The translations under genes were made by a program, and so were the position numbers. From Bacillota bacterium (lineage in GTDB: Bacteria; Bacillota; Desulfitobacteriia; Desulfitobacteriales; JAJXUE01): a stretch of DNA of 18,682 nt. The notes under the pieces were generated by a model. It did no database searches. It was not told where the DNA came from and worked only from the letters and a program-made list of their open reading frames with translations. The stretch covers positions 1-18,682 of the forward strand of contig JAJYNB010000291.1 of NCBI GenBank assembly GCA_021786555.1, in the 5' to 3' direction. Positions 1 through 7,913 of the stretch are shown piece after piece. How positions within the stretch are numbered: position 1 is the stretch's first letter; the number at the start of each line of letters is the position of its first letter.

Positions 1-3000
1 GAGTAAAACAGCCGGATGTCCAGGCTGTCGCCCTGCAGCAATTTATCCAATGAGCGTCCAAACCACTCCAGCTCAGGACAGTCTACGTCCGTATCCTCCA
101 ACATCAGGTCATAGGTTTGTTTCAGGCCGCCCGGCAAACTCAGGTTCAAGACAGGACTTTTGAAAATCTCCTGTAAACCCGCAAGCAAGGTCAGGACATA
201 AACCACAAAGTTACCGCTGTCCACAGTAGAGACGTAAAGGGGTTGCAGCGGCTGCAGGGTCTTGGTATCATACCAGTTGTAAAAGTGCCCCTTCCAACGC
301 TCCAGTTTCTCCAGGGTATTCAGGCTGTTTGCAGTTCGCCTCAGCACCTCCGTCAGGGAAAGGAACCCCTGATCCCGGGCAGCCAGGTTGGTTAGTAAAG
401 CCAGGCCAATGTTGGTGGGTGAGGTTCTGTGAGCCACTCCGTTAGGGGGGTCAACCTGCACATTGTCGGGCGGCAGCCAGTTATCCTCCTCGGATACAAA
501 GTCCTCAAAGAAAGCCCAAATCTTGCGCGCCCATTGGGCCAGCTCTGCCCGGTCGGCCGGAGACAGGGTTTCAGTCCCCTGGGCCAGCGGCAGGCTGACC
601 TTATAGGTCAGCCAGGGTGAGGCCAGCCAGATAAGGGCCAAGGGGGAAAACATTAAAGCCATACCCGGTTTGAGCCAGAGCAGTACGGCAAAAAAGAGCA
701 GCACCGGGACCAGGGCAGGAAACATTAACCGCCAGGCGGTTCTCTGCCTGGTGTCTACCCGCCGCTCTGTGTCAGCGGCTGTTTCCCATTCCAGCATGCC
801 CCTGTGGCTGACAAACTGGCGGAACAGGCTGCGTGCGATGGCATCCAACTGGATATAAGCCTGAAACGGCAGAAAGGCCAGGAGCAGAAAAACTTGAATC
901 AGACTTTCCAGCAAATCCAGCGGCCCGTTTTTGCCGCTCCTGTCCAGGAGAAAATTTACAACACTAAGTACTACCGGCAGGAACAGGTTAAGCACGACCA
1001 AACCGGCCCATACCCAGGGCTGGCCGGGGAAGAGCGAAAAAGCCAGCAAAATCAAAATTACCTGCGCAGGAGCTTCCAGACTCCGACGTAAGTTATCGAA
1101 AATTTTCCAGCGGGAAATCAGAGGCAGTTGTTTGAACACCCAGGGCAGAATCTGCCAATCCCCCCTGACCCAGCGGTGCAGGCGGCGTATATAGGAGTGA
1201 TATTTTGCCGGAAAGCCGTCAATCAGTTCGATATCCGTGACAAGCCCGGTCCTGGCGTAGAGCCCCTCTAACAGGTCGTGACTCAAAATTGTGTTCTCAG
1301 GAAAGTTCTCTGTCACCCGGTGAAACACGGCCACGTCGTAAATTCCCTTCCCGGTAAAGCTGCCTTCCCCAAACAGATCCTGGTAGACATCAGACACGGC
1401 TGAGGTATAGGGATCGATGCCTACTTTGCCGGAAAAGATCCGGGAGAAGAAGGATGCCCCGGCGTTCAGAATTGACACGCCAACCCGTGGCTGCAGTATC
1501 CCATAACCGCCTGTTACCCTTCTGCCGTCCTCGCTCAACCGCGGCGCGTGCAAGGGGTGGGCCATGGTCCCGATCAATTTCTTGGCTGCACCCCGGGGCA
1601 GCTGGGTATCGGCATCCAGAGTAATCACGTAGCGCATACCCTGGAGCAGGGAAAGGTCCCCTACTTGGGTCTCATAGGTAGTAGACGACTTTCCGAGCAG
1701 CAGGCGGTTGAATTCAATTAGTTTGCCCCTCTTGCGCTCCCAGCCCATCCACTGCCCTTCCGCCTCGTTCCACTGCCTTTTGCGGTTTAACAGGTAAAAA
1801 CGACCGGAGCCGTATTTCTGATTCAACTCTTCAATGCCTGAGACTGATGCAGCCAGCACTTCCGAGTCTCCCGGCACAACCTGGGCGTCTGCATCGGCGT
1901 AATCACCCAACAAAGCAAAATGCAGGTTTGGATCCTGGTTGGCGAGGTAGTAAACCTCCATCTGCCCCAAAAGTTCCTTCACCCGGGGTACGCTGCTCAA
2001 AAAGGTCGGAATGACCACTACGGTCCGCAGTTCTTCCGGAATTTTCTCCCTTAGTGCCAGTTTTGGGAAAAAGGAGGGTGGCAGGATCCGGGTGACTCCC
2101 CAGTGCATCAGGGCTATGGCCAGGCTGCTGGCGGGAATACACACCACAACCGTGGCTGGCAATATCATGCCTGGGCCGCTGTACGCAGCGGCATAAGCCG
2201 CAAAAAAGCAGAGTATGAGGGCGGTAAGCAGCAAAATACCCCCGAAGTATGTGGTTCCCGGGTTATTGCGCACCCCGCGCCGCAAACTCCACCAGAAGTG
2301 GCGCAGGGGACCCCACTCTTTTTCCAGTTCCTGTTCCAACTGCTGACAACCGGGTCCCAGCAGATAATATCCCACGTGAGATGCGGGACGGTCCCCGCTT
2401 TTGGCGGCGTGTTCCGACCAGTCCAACACTTTGCGGGCCACAACCAGCTCGGAGACCCCGAAACGCCGTGCCAGTTTCTCCACCCGGTGCCTGTACTTAT
2501 CGCGTGAATCAAAGTCCATGCGGGGATAAGTGCCGTCCGGGTCGGCCAAAAGCACTTTTTCCACCAGGCTTATTTCCTCAAAAAACCGCGGCCAGTCCTC
2601 CTCGCTCAAAAAGCGCAGGCTGGTTATGGCATGACCCATGGACACCTGGGCCATGGCCTGGCGCTGATGTTCCAGCTTGGCCAGACCTTCAGCCGTAGCA
2701 TCCTGTTTTGCCAGGACCCGGTCAAACCAATGCAGTACTGGGGCCCCTTCCGGGCCCAAATCCCTCAGGCGGCGCAGGAGGCGCTCCGCATAGGCTGGAG
2801 AATAGCTGTCTCTGCGGCCGGCTGCGTCCAGCAGTTCGGTCCATTCCTCCGGCTTATGTTCAACGTGGGCAAAGGGTACAATCCATCTGTCTGCCGTTTC
2901 CCGCTCATGCTGGGTGAACACTACCTGCTCCACCATGCGGCGGATGTTTTCCAAAAGAGCAATACGCAGCATGATTGGGATAGCCCACAGTTCCCCGCTG

Positions 3001-3593
3001 GACAAGGGGACCTCCGCTTGGTAGGTATTGATGAAATCCCTCAGGGTTTCGGCCTGCAGGTGGCTGTCCGTATGCTCAATCAGTTCCACCATCAGGGCAA
3101 ACACCCGCGGGTATCCCTGAAACAATCCGCCGGCCACCCGGGGCAGTTGGCGCTCGTATTTGGCCGGCAGATTACTCTCAATCTCCTGTCTCAAGTCCTT
3201 TAGCAGATAGAAATTATCCAGGAACCACTCGGCTGCAGGTATCATATCCCCGGTCCGCTTTACGTAGTCAGAAATTTCGCCGTAGGCGAGCTGCAGGAAT
3301 TCCATGTTTTCCGCCACGCGGGGAAATAGATACCGTCTCTTTTTTCCCAGGCCGGCGTGGGCGTGAAAACGGGCTATCTCAAAGGCATGGTTTAACAGAT
3401 CATCCTTACTAAGGACGATGTCCCGCAATGGTTTGTCCGCTGGATTTATGCTAAACTTCATTTCAGCTATCACCGTTACCCAAGATGTTGTTTTTCCGCA
3501 ATCCTTATGAATTATGTCCAATTCTATCCTGCGGGATTCATCAAAGGTCCATAAACGGTTAGAGTTAGAGAGACTGCTGGTATGCTTGTTCAT
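1..3593 (-). CDS. Cyclic beta-1,2-glucan synthase-like protein, N-terminal 1197 residues (3' end cut by the window edge)
   Basis: The frame from ATG 3593 is open to position 1 (1197 complete codons), so the C-terminal part is missing. The family (NdvB/ChvB/Cgs, usually about 2800 residues) builds and cyclises beta-1,2-glucan at the cytoplasmic membrane. Seen here: a long soluble N-terminal region, membrane segments around residues 448-500, a GT84/GT2-like glycosyltransferase core from about residue 523 (TVVVIPTF) with the metal/sugar-binding DAD at 660-662 and the acceptor-site motif HRWVRGDW at 806-813, then several membrane segments between about 835 and 1000 with the family hallmark SHRGMLEW near 930. 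From about residue 1055 (HRTSPTNIG, then GHFYNWYD) the middle, cyclisation-type domain starts. The terminal GH94-like phosphorylase domain would lie outside. GGAGG at 3599-3603 is a good ribosome binding site. The family is certain; the glucan made is inferred. Confidence 0.93.
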   Translation of the reverse strand, partial: MNKHTSSLSNSNRLWTFDESRRIELDIIHKDCGKTTSWVTVIAEMKFSINPADKPLRDIVLSKDDLLNHAFEIARFHAHAGLGKKRRYLFPRVAENMEFLQLAYGEISDYVKRTGDMIPAAEWFLDNFYLLKDLRQEIESNLPAKYERQLPRVAGGLFQGYPRVFALMVELIEHTDSHLQAETLRDFINTYQAEVPLSSGELWAIPIMLRIALLENIRRMVEQVVFTQHERETADRWIVPFAHVEHKPEEWTELLDAAGRRDSYSPAYAERLLRRLRDLGPEGAPVLHWFDRVLAKQDATAEGLAKLEHQRQAMAQVSMGHAITSLRFLSEEDWPRFFEEISLVEKVLLADPDGTYPRMDFDSRDKYRHRVEKLARRFGVSELVVARKVLDWSEHAAKSGDRPASHVGYYLLGPGCQQLEQELEKEWGPLRHFWWSLRRGVRNNPGTTYFGGILLLTALILCFFAAYAAAYSGPGMILPATVVVCIPASSLAIALMHWGVTRILPPSFFPKLALREKIPEELRTVVVIPTFLSSVPRVKELLGQMEVYYLANQDPNLHFALLGDYADADAQVVPGDSEVLAASVSGIEELNQKYGSGRFYLLNRKRQWNEAEGQWMGWERKRGKLIEFNRLLLGKSSTTYETQVGDLSLLQGMRYVITLDADTQLPRGAAKKLIGTMAHPLHAPRLSEDGRRVTGGYGILQPRVGVSILNAGASFFSRIFSGKVGIDPYTSAVSDVYQDLFGEGSFTGKGIYDVAVFHRVTENFPENTILSHDLLEGLYARTGLVTDIELIDGFPAKYHSYIRRLHRWVRGDWQILPWVFKQLPLISRWKIFDNLRRSLEAPAQVILILLAFSLFPGQPWVWAGLVVLNLFLPVVLSVVNFLLDRSGKNGPLDLLESLIQVFLLLAFLPFQAYIQLDAIARSLFRQFVSHRGMLEWETAADTERRVDTRQRTAWRLMFPALVPVLLFFAVLLWLKPGMALMFSPLALIWLASPWLTYKVSLPLAQGTETLSPADRAELAQWARKIWAFFEDFVSEEDNWLPPDNVQVDPPNGVAHRTSPTNIGLALLTNLAARDQGFLSLTEVLRRTANSLNTLEKLERWKGHFYNWYDTKTLQPLQPLYVSTVDSGNFVVYVLTLLAGLQEIFKSPVLNLSLPGGLKQTYDLMLEDTDVDCPELEWFGRSLDKLLQGDSLDIRLFY

Positions 3594-3654
3594 GCCTATC
3601 CTCCATCAAGTGCCCTTAAAATCCGCTGCTCTAATGTTTATTCCGTAATGTTAT

Positions 3655-3698
3655 AAAATAAGAAAATCCGCTGCCTCGGCAGTGGATTTTCTTATTTT
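3655..3698 (-). terminator. Long hairpin terminator after oppF, ahead of the glucan synthase gene
   Basis: Two 21-bp arms (AAAATAAGAAAATCC... and ...GGATTTTCTTATTTT) surround a two-base centre at 3676-3677, with one mismatch or wobble pair. Read leftward, the GC-rich stem CTGCC/GGCAG is followed by a U-rich run, as in an intrinsic terminator. It sits 28 bp beyond the oppF stop and about 60 bp before the glucan synthase start. It is AT-symmetric and could work in both directions. No gene that needs it runs rightward. Confidence 0.85.
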
Positions 3699-3726
3699 CT
3701 GATAAATTTATTTTTGCAGCCTGCCC

Positions 3727-4704
3727 CTAGTTTAGATGGCAGGCTGCCCAGTGACCGTCCTGCACGGCCCGGAACTCTGGCTCCTCCCGGCAGCAGATAT
3801 CCTTGGCATAACTGCAGCGGGTATGGAAGCGGCAACCTGGCGGCGGGTTAAGGGGGCTCGGCACATCTCCTGCCAGCACAATCCTTTCCCGCCTGGCCCT
3901 GGTATCCGGCACAGGGATAGCGGAAAGCAGAGCCCGGGTATACGGGTGTAAGGGGTTCTTGTACAATTCATCGTAACGGGCTAACTCCACAATTTTTCCC
4001 AGGTACATAACCGCAACCCTGTCGCTGATATGTTTGACCACACTCAAGTCATGGGCGATAAAAATATAGGTTAAGCCAAACTCTGCCTGAAGGTCCTCCA
4101 TTAAATTGATTACCTGGGCTTGAATGGATACGTCTAAGGCGGACACCGGCTCATCGCAGATAATTAGTTTAGGCTCTACAGCCAGGGCCCGGGCTATTCC
4201 TACCCGCTGTCTTTGACCGCCCGAAAACTCATGGGGGTAGCGTCCCATATGTTGTGGACTCAACCCCACCACATGCAGCAGTTCCTTAACCCTTTTTTCC
4301 ACCTCCGGCCCTTTGGCCAAGCCATGGATTTTGATTGGTTCGGCTATCATCTCTCCCACACTCATCCTGGGATTTAACGAAGCGTAGGGATCCTGAAAAA
4401 TCATCTGCATTGTGCGCCTTATTTTACGCAGCTCTTGTACCGGCAGTCCTGGTACACTTACCCCCAGAAAGATTACATCCCCGGCGCTGGGTTCCAATAG
4501 GCGCAGGATAACCCGCCCAGCAGTGGATTTTCCGCACCCGCTTTCGCCAACGAGCCCTAGAGTCTCACCCTGCTTGACCTCAAATGAGATCCCGTCCACT
4601 GCCTTCACTACCCCCACCTGGTGGGTGAAGATGATTCCTTTGTTGACCGGAAAATGTTTTTTTAGGTCTTTTACCTCGAGCAGGACCGCTTGATTATCCG
4701 GCAT
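3727..4704 (-). CDS. oppF: Oligopeptide/dipeptide ABC transporter ATP-binding protein (OppF/DppF type)
   Basis: This 325-residue ATPase would power peptide (or nickel/sugar) uptake as one half of an OppD-OppF pair on the cytoplasmic face. Visible motifs are Walker A GESGCGKST (53-61), Q-loop Gln104, signature SGGQRQR (161-167), Walker B LIICDEP (180-186) and switch His218. The C-terminal Oligo_HPY extension carries Cys291, Cys297, Cys304/305 and Cys322. The start ATG has AAGGTGG just upstream and lies 18 bp after the oppD stop, so the two genes are co-transcribed. The OppF rather than OppD assignment rests on gene order and on the N-terminal VKDLKKHFPV pattern. No permease or binding-protein gene lies nearby in the window, so the substrate cannot be told. 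Confidence 0.92.
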   Translation of the reverse strand: MPDNQAVLLEVKDLKKHFPVNKGIIFTHQVGVVKAVDGISFEVKQGETLGLVGESGCGKSTAGRVILRLLEPSAGDVIFLGVSVPGLPVQELRKIRRTMQMIFQDPYASLNPRMSVGEMIAEPIKIHGLAKGPEVEKRVKELLHVVGLSPQHMGRYPHEFSGGQRQRVGIARALAVEPKLIICDEPVSALDVSIQAQVINLMEDLQAEFGLTYIFIAHDLSVVKHISDRVAVMYLGKIVELARYDELYKNPLHPYTRALLSAIPVPDTRARRERIVLAGDVPSPLNPPPGCRFHTRCSYAKDICCREEPEFRAVQDGHWAACHLN

Positions 4705-4722
4705 GCGACCACCTTTTCCGGC

Positions 4723-5721
4723 TCAATTGTACAGATGGCAGGCAACATAATGCTCTGGCTCAAGATATCTCCCAAAAGGGCTGAATTTAAAGCATTCCGG
4801 TTTCTTGTGGCTGCAGCGCGAGACAAACGAACAGCCTTTGGGTAAATTGTTCAGATCCGGGGGAGACCCCTCTATGGGTTCCAGCCGGTGCTTTCCCACT
4901 TGGTCCAGCTTGGGCAGGGAGGCCAAAAGACCCAAGGTGTAGGGATGTTTGGGCCGGTTAAATATACTGTCAGTTTCGGCGTACTCCACAGGCTTGCCGG
5001 CGTACATAACCAGCACCTTTTTGCACAGTTCCGCCACCACCCCCAAATCATGCGTTATCAGCATTATGGCAGTGCCGTAGTTTTCCTTTAACTGGACCAT
5101 CAACTCCAAAATCTGAGCCTGGATTGTTACATCCAGTGCTGTTGTCGGCTCATCGGCAATCAGCAGTTTGGGACTGCAGGACAGTGCCATGGCAATCATT
5201 GCCCTTTGCCTCATGCCGCCCGAAAACTGGTGGGGGTACTCCTTTGCCCGCTGGACCGGATCAGCAATACCAACTTTGTGAAGCATTTCTGAGGCCAAGT
5301 CCCAGGCTTCCCTTTTTCTTTTTTTCTGATGCAGCATAATCACTTCAGCTATCTGCGCGCCGACCTGGAATACTGGATTTAAGGAAGTCATGGGGTCCTG
5401 AAATATCATGGATATTTCGTTTCCCCTGATTTTACGCATCTCCTCTTCCGGTTTATGCAGCAGGTTCTCCCCTTTAAACACAATCTCCCCGCCGATAATT
5501 TTACCCGGCGGCGAAGGAACAAGGCGCAAAATCGACAAAGCGGTAATACTTTTTCCTGAGCCTGATTCCCCTACAATTCCCAGGGTATCACCCCGCTCTA
5601 TGGAGAAGTCCACCCCGTCTACCGCTTTAATTACTCCTAAGTCAGTGAAAAAGTGTGTTTTCAACTCCCGGACTTGCAGTAACGCTTCGCCCATAGGCAC
5701 ACCCCATCCTGGTACGCTCAT
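4723..5721 (-). CDS. oppD: Oligopeptide/dipeptide ABC transporter ATP-binding protein (OppD/DppD type)
   Basis: This is the partner ATPase of the downstream oppF, 332 residues from the first ATG. Motifs are Walker A GESGSGKS (51-58), signature FSGGMRQR (166-173), Walker B LLIADEP (187-193) and switch His224. The C-terminal Oligo_HPY region holds Cys297, Cys303, Cys310 and Cys328. The first ATG (5721) has no good Shine-Dalgarno sequence, and its extra MSVPGWGVP is not typical of the family. The second ATG at 5694 gives MGEALLQVRELKTHF, which fits the usual N-terminus, and has a purine-rich AGGATGGGG upstream, so 5694 is the likelier start. The gene lies directly beyond a strong terminator and needs either its own promoter or readthrough. 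I found no clear promoter in the short gap. Confidence 0.92.
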   Translation of the reverse strand: MSVPGWGVPMGEALLQVRELKTHFFTDLGVIKAVDGVDFSIERGDTLGIVGESGSGKSITALSILRLVPSPPGKIIGGEIVFKGENLLHKPEEEMRKIRGNEISMIFQDPMTSLNPVFQVGAQIAEVIMLHQKKRKREAWDLASEMLHKVGIADPVQRAKEYPHQFSGGMRQRAMIAMALSCSPKLLIADEPTTALDVTIQAQILELMVQLKENYGTAIMLITHDLGVVAELCKKVLVMYAGKPVEYAETDSIFNRPKHPYTLGLLASLPKLDQVGKHRLEPIEGSPPDLNNLPKGCSFVSRCSHKKPECFKFSPFGRYLEPEHYVACHLYN

Positions 5722-5753
5722 CCCATTTTTTCCCAGAGTAATCTTTTCGCTGC

Positions 5754-5787
5754 AAAAAAATAAATCCCTGCCTCCTCAGGGATTTAT
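5754..5787 (-). terminator. Intrinsic terminator of the mutM-ytaF-coaE-slt gene string
   Basis: A perfect 11-bp stem (ATAAATCCCTG / CAGGGATTTAT) with a six-base loop is followed, read leftward, by seven or more Ts (the A run at 5754-5760). It overlaps the stop codon of the lytic transglycosylase gene. This is the clearest rho-independent terminator in the window. Confidence 0.9.
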
Positions 5788-6351
5788 CTTTGGATATAAT
5801 TCCTTATATTTTCCATAACTGTCCAGAACCTTTTTCACATACTCCCTGGTTTCCCTGATTGGGATTTTATCAATCCTCCCCTGGGGACCAATCTCCCCCT
5901 TGTCCAGCCATTCCTGAACCCGTCCCCTCCCACCGTTGTAAGCGGCCAGAACCAGCACCAGATTGTTGTTGAACTGCTTCGACAAGTTGGACAGGTACCA
6001 GGACCCCAGCATGATGTTGGTTTGTGGTTCATAGAGCTGGTCTGTGCTGTAACTCTTCAATCCCAACTTTTCCGCCGCCCATTCGGCTGTCTCCGGCATG
6101 AGCTGCATAACACCCCGGGCCCCGGCCGAGGATTCGGACTTGGGCATAAACTTGCTTTCCTCCCTTATCACAGCCGTCACCAGGAGGGGGTCAACGCCAA
6201 AGTGGCTGGCCTGCTGCTGCACTATAGTTTTATAAGGCATAGGATAACGCAATTTTTGCACTGGTGGAATTTCATAGAGTATAAACAAAAAGAACACCCC
6301 GGCCATAACCAGGGAGACCCACTTAACTATTTTTCTTGCCACAATAACCAT
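5776..6351 (-). CDS. Membrane-anchored lytic transglycosylase (SLT domain)
   Basis: The 191-residue protein has one N-terminal membrane anchor (about residues 9-28) and then a soluble-lytic-transglycosylase domain outside the cell. It would cleave the MurNAc-GlcNAc bond of peptidoglycan to form 1,6-anhydro ends. The catalytic Glu is Glu65 in the REESKF motif. The supporting family motifs GVMQLMP (80-86) and AAYNGG (136-141) are intact, and length and layout match the small anchored SLT proteins of Firmicutes. The start ATG has GGAGG seven bases upstream. It follows coaE by 64 bp, a neighbourhood I recall from related Clostridia. Its stop codon lies inside the terminator hairpin. The family is certain; the role in growth versus sporulation is not known. 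Confidence 0.93.
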   Translation of the reverse strand: MVIVARKIVKWVSLVMAGVFFLFILYEIPPVQKLRYPMPYKTIVQQQASHFGVDPLLVTAVIREESKFMPKSESSAGARGVMQLMPETAEWAAEKLGLKSYSTDQLYEPQTNIMLGSWYLSNLSKQFNNNLVLVLAAYNGGRGRVQEWLDKGEIGPQGRIDKIPIRETREYVKKVLDSYGKYKELYPKINP

Positions 6352-6404
6352 TTCGGCCCTCCGGCGCGCCCTAAAAGAGATAATTACTCAAATCGAAGCC
6401 GTAG

Positions 6405-6418
6405 TTTCAACGGCCTCA
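6405..6418. repeat. Repeat arm (TTTCAACGGCCTC) covering the coaE stop codon
   Basis: This 13-bp sequence matches the right arm of the large palindrome at 7914-8038. Together with GCCGT at 6398-6402 it forms a small hairpin (GCCGT-AGTTTCA-ACGGC). The coaE stop TGA is at 6416-6418. The hairpin at the end of mutM has nearly the same sequence, so this looks like a decayed copy of the same element rather than a chance stem. Confidence 0.5.
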
Positions 6419-7021
6419 TACAGCTATTCTATGCAGCAGTTCTTTCCACAGAATAACAACCATCTGCCGCGTTTCCTCCATGGAACCACTGTTGTCAATG
6501 ATTATATCGGCGTACGAACGTTTGTCCTTTAACGGCATCTGTGATTGGAGACGGGCGAGAGCCTCTTCCCTCGTAAAGCCGTTTCGAGCCATGAGCCGTG
6601 TTATCTGTACTTCTTCAGGCACGGCCACGAGCCAGATTTCATCAGCCATGGATGTCATTTTAGCCTCGATTAGCAAAGGAACATCCAGCACGGCCACGTT
6701 CTGGCCGTCCCTTTCCAATTCAGAGATCATTTCATAAGACCGTTCAATCACCCCTGGGTGCACAATCCCGTTAAGCATCTGCAGAGCCTCCGGATTGTTA
6801 AAGACTACTTGTCCCAAGGCCTTGCGGTCAAACCTCTCGTCCTCCTGCAGTATTTCCCTGCCAAACTTGTCTACAATATTCTGCCACACCTTTGTGTGGG
6901 GCTGCTGCAGATCTTTTGCAACCTGGTCAACATCAATAATTGCTGCTCCCAATTCATGCAGCACCTGGGAAACTGTACTCTTGCCACTGGCTATCCCGCC
7001 AGTGAGGCCGATTATAAACAT
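6416..7021 (-). CDS. coaE: Dephospho-CoA kinase
   Basis: CoaE catalyses the last step of coenzyme A synthesis, ATP-dependent phosphorylation of the ribose 3'-hydroxyl of dephospho-CoA, in the cytoplasm. The protein is 201 residues, the usual family length. The P-loop GLTGGIASGKST is at residues 5-16, the conserved substrate-site Asp is in IIDVDQVAKD (28-37), and the lid-region pattern LMARNGFTREEALARL is intact. The start ATG has GAGG upstream at normal spacing. It lies 18 bp after ytaF, so the two are co-transcribed, as ytaF-coaE are in Bacillus. The 3' end runs into a dispersed repeat arm. Confidence 0.96.
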   Translation of the reverse strand: MFIIGLTGGIASGKSTVSQVLHELGAAIIDVDQVAKDLQQPHTKVWQNIVDKFGREILQEDERFDRKALGQVVFNNPEALQMLNGIVHPGVIERSYEMISELERDGQNVAVLDVPLLIEAKMTSMADEIWLVAVPEEVQITRLMARNGFTREEALARLQSQMPLKDKRSYADIIIDNSGSMEETRQMVVILWKELLHRIAV

Positions 7022-7039
7022 TATAGGTTCCTCGCATGC

Positions 7040-7699
7040 TTAGAACTTGAAAATCCCTATTAAGATTAACACTATTCCAGGTAAAAAAGCAAACCGTTTG
7101 CTGAGACTAAGCGGGACAAACTTGTTTCCCAGTATTCCGCCCAAAGATACCATCAACAGCTGGCATAAAGCCACCCCTGGCACCACCCAGGCAGAAAAGC
7201 CCGCAAGGGCCGCGCCAAAACCCGCGCCGAAGGCGTCAAGGTTTAAAGCAATTCCCAGCAGCAGGGCTTCCCGGAAATTTATCGCCCCAGAACCGTCCAT
7301 ATCTGCCACTGACGGTGTGCGCAGCACCCGGATTACGAGTCCCATCGGTCTTATGTAGATATTGAATAACAGGTCTTCCTCCCTCGCCCCCATGCTGTAA
7401 CTTAGGGCGGGCACTGCCTCTTCCTCTGGTTCAGGCTTGCGCAGCACAGCCTGGGCGACCTGCCATACCCCTACCCCAATCAGAATAACCGCTCCTATCC
7501 GTGATGTTTCTATGCCATTAGCCAGGTTGATTACCCCATGGCCCACCAACATGGAAAACATCATGGCCAGCATGGAACAGATGGCGATAGTCAGCAATGA
7601 CCCTAGGGGAATTCTTATCTTGCGAATGCCATAGGCCAACCCTACTCCCAGGCCATCAAGGCTTAATGCCAGCGCTAAAACCGCTCCAGACCAGAACAT
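7040..7699 (-). CDS. ytaF: YtaF-like membrane protein (MntP/manganese-efflux superfamily)
   Basis: A 219-residue, very hydrophobic protein with about six membrane segments in two inverted-looking halves, each holding an Asp in a similar setting (LALSLDGLG, Asp15; IALNLDAFG, Asp155). This is the pattern of the MntP manganese exporter superfamily. Length and position next to coaE match YtaF, annotated as a sporulation membrane protein in Bacillus and Clostridia. The loop between the halves contains DMDGSGAINFRE (133-144), which fits a canonical EF-hand calcium loop. The start ATG has GGGGAGG at good spacing. Transport of a divalent cation is plausible but not shown by sequence alone. Confidence 0.88.
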   Translation of the reverse strand: MFWSGAVLALALSLDGLGVGLAYGIRKIRIPLGSLLTIAICSMLAMMFSMLVGHGVINLANGIETSRIGAVILIGVGVWQVAQAVLRKPEPEEEAVPALSYSMGAREEDLLFNIYIRPMGLVIRVLRTPSVADMDGSGAINFREALLLGIALNLDAFGAGFGAALAGFSAWVVPGVALCQLLMVSLGGILGNKFVPLSLSKRFAFLPGIVLILIGIFKF

Positions 7700-7800
7700 T
7701 TCCCCGGCCTCCCCGCCAATACCCGTTAGAATACCTAAACTACTATATTGGCTTGGAGATACGAAGGTGCATGTTCAGATTATGGCAATCTATTCCCCCT

Positions 7801-7831
7801 CTAGGACGCAGGGACGGTTCTGACGTCCTAG
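7801..7831 (+). repeat. GGGACGGTTCT-core repeat with CTAGGACG/CGTCCTAG ends
   Basis: Perfect 8-bp inverted ends (7801-7808 and 7824-7831) flank a 15-base centre holding GGGACGGTTCT. Almost the same 31-bp sequence recurs in the opposite orientation at 14390-14420, and a relative is at 8956-8985. It resembles the short intergenic repeats often linked to REP-associated (IS200-like) transposases; that link is inference. Confidence 0.8.
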
Positions 7832-7836
7832 CGAAA

Positions 7837-7897
7837 TGAGTCACTTGGGGACGGTTCTCCGCTGACTCAAAAGTGAGTCACCCGGGGACGGTCCTCA
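7837..7897 (+). repeat. Doubled TGAGTCAC-GGGGACGGT repeat
   Basis: Two tandem copies of TGAGTCAC(TT/CC)GGGGACGGT(T/C)CTC start at 7837 and 7874. Between them lies TGACTCA (7863-7869), the inverted partner of the first TGAGTCA (7837-7843). The first copy is thus a hairpin unit with the same core as the TAGGAC-ended elements but different ends. A third copy lies at 9018. Confidence 0.8.
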
Positions 7898-7913
7898 ACT
7901 AGACCCATCAGGC

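Noticed and set aside
1903..2512. Two minus-strand frames of 79 and 115 residues inside the glucan synthase region
   Set aside because: They are out of frame with the glucan synthase, whose frame is continuous and shows family motifs throughout.
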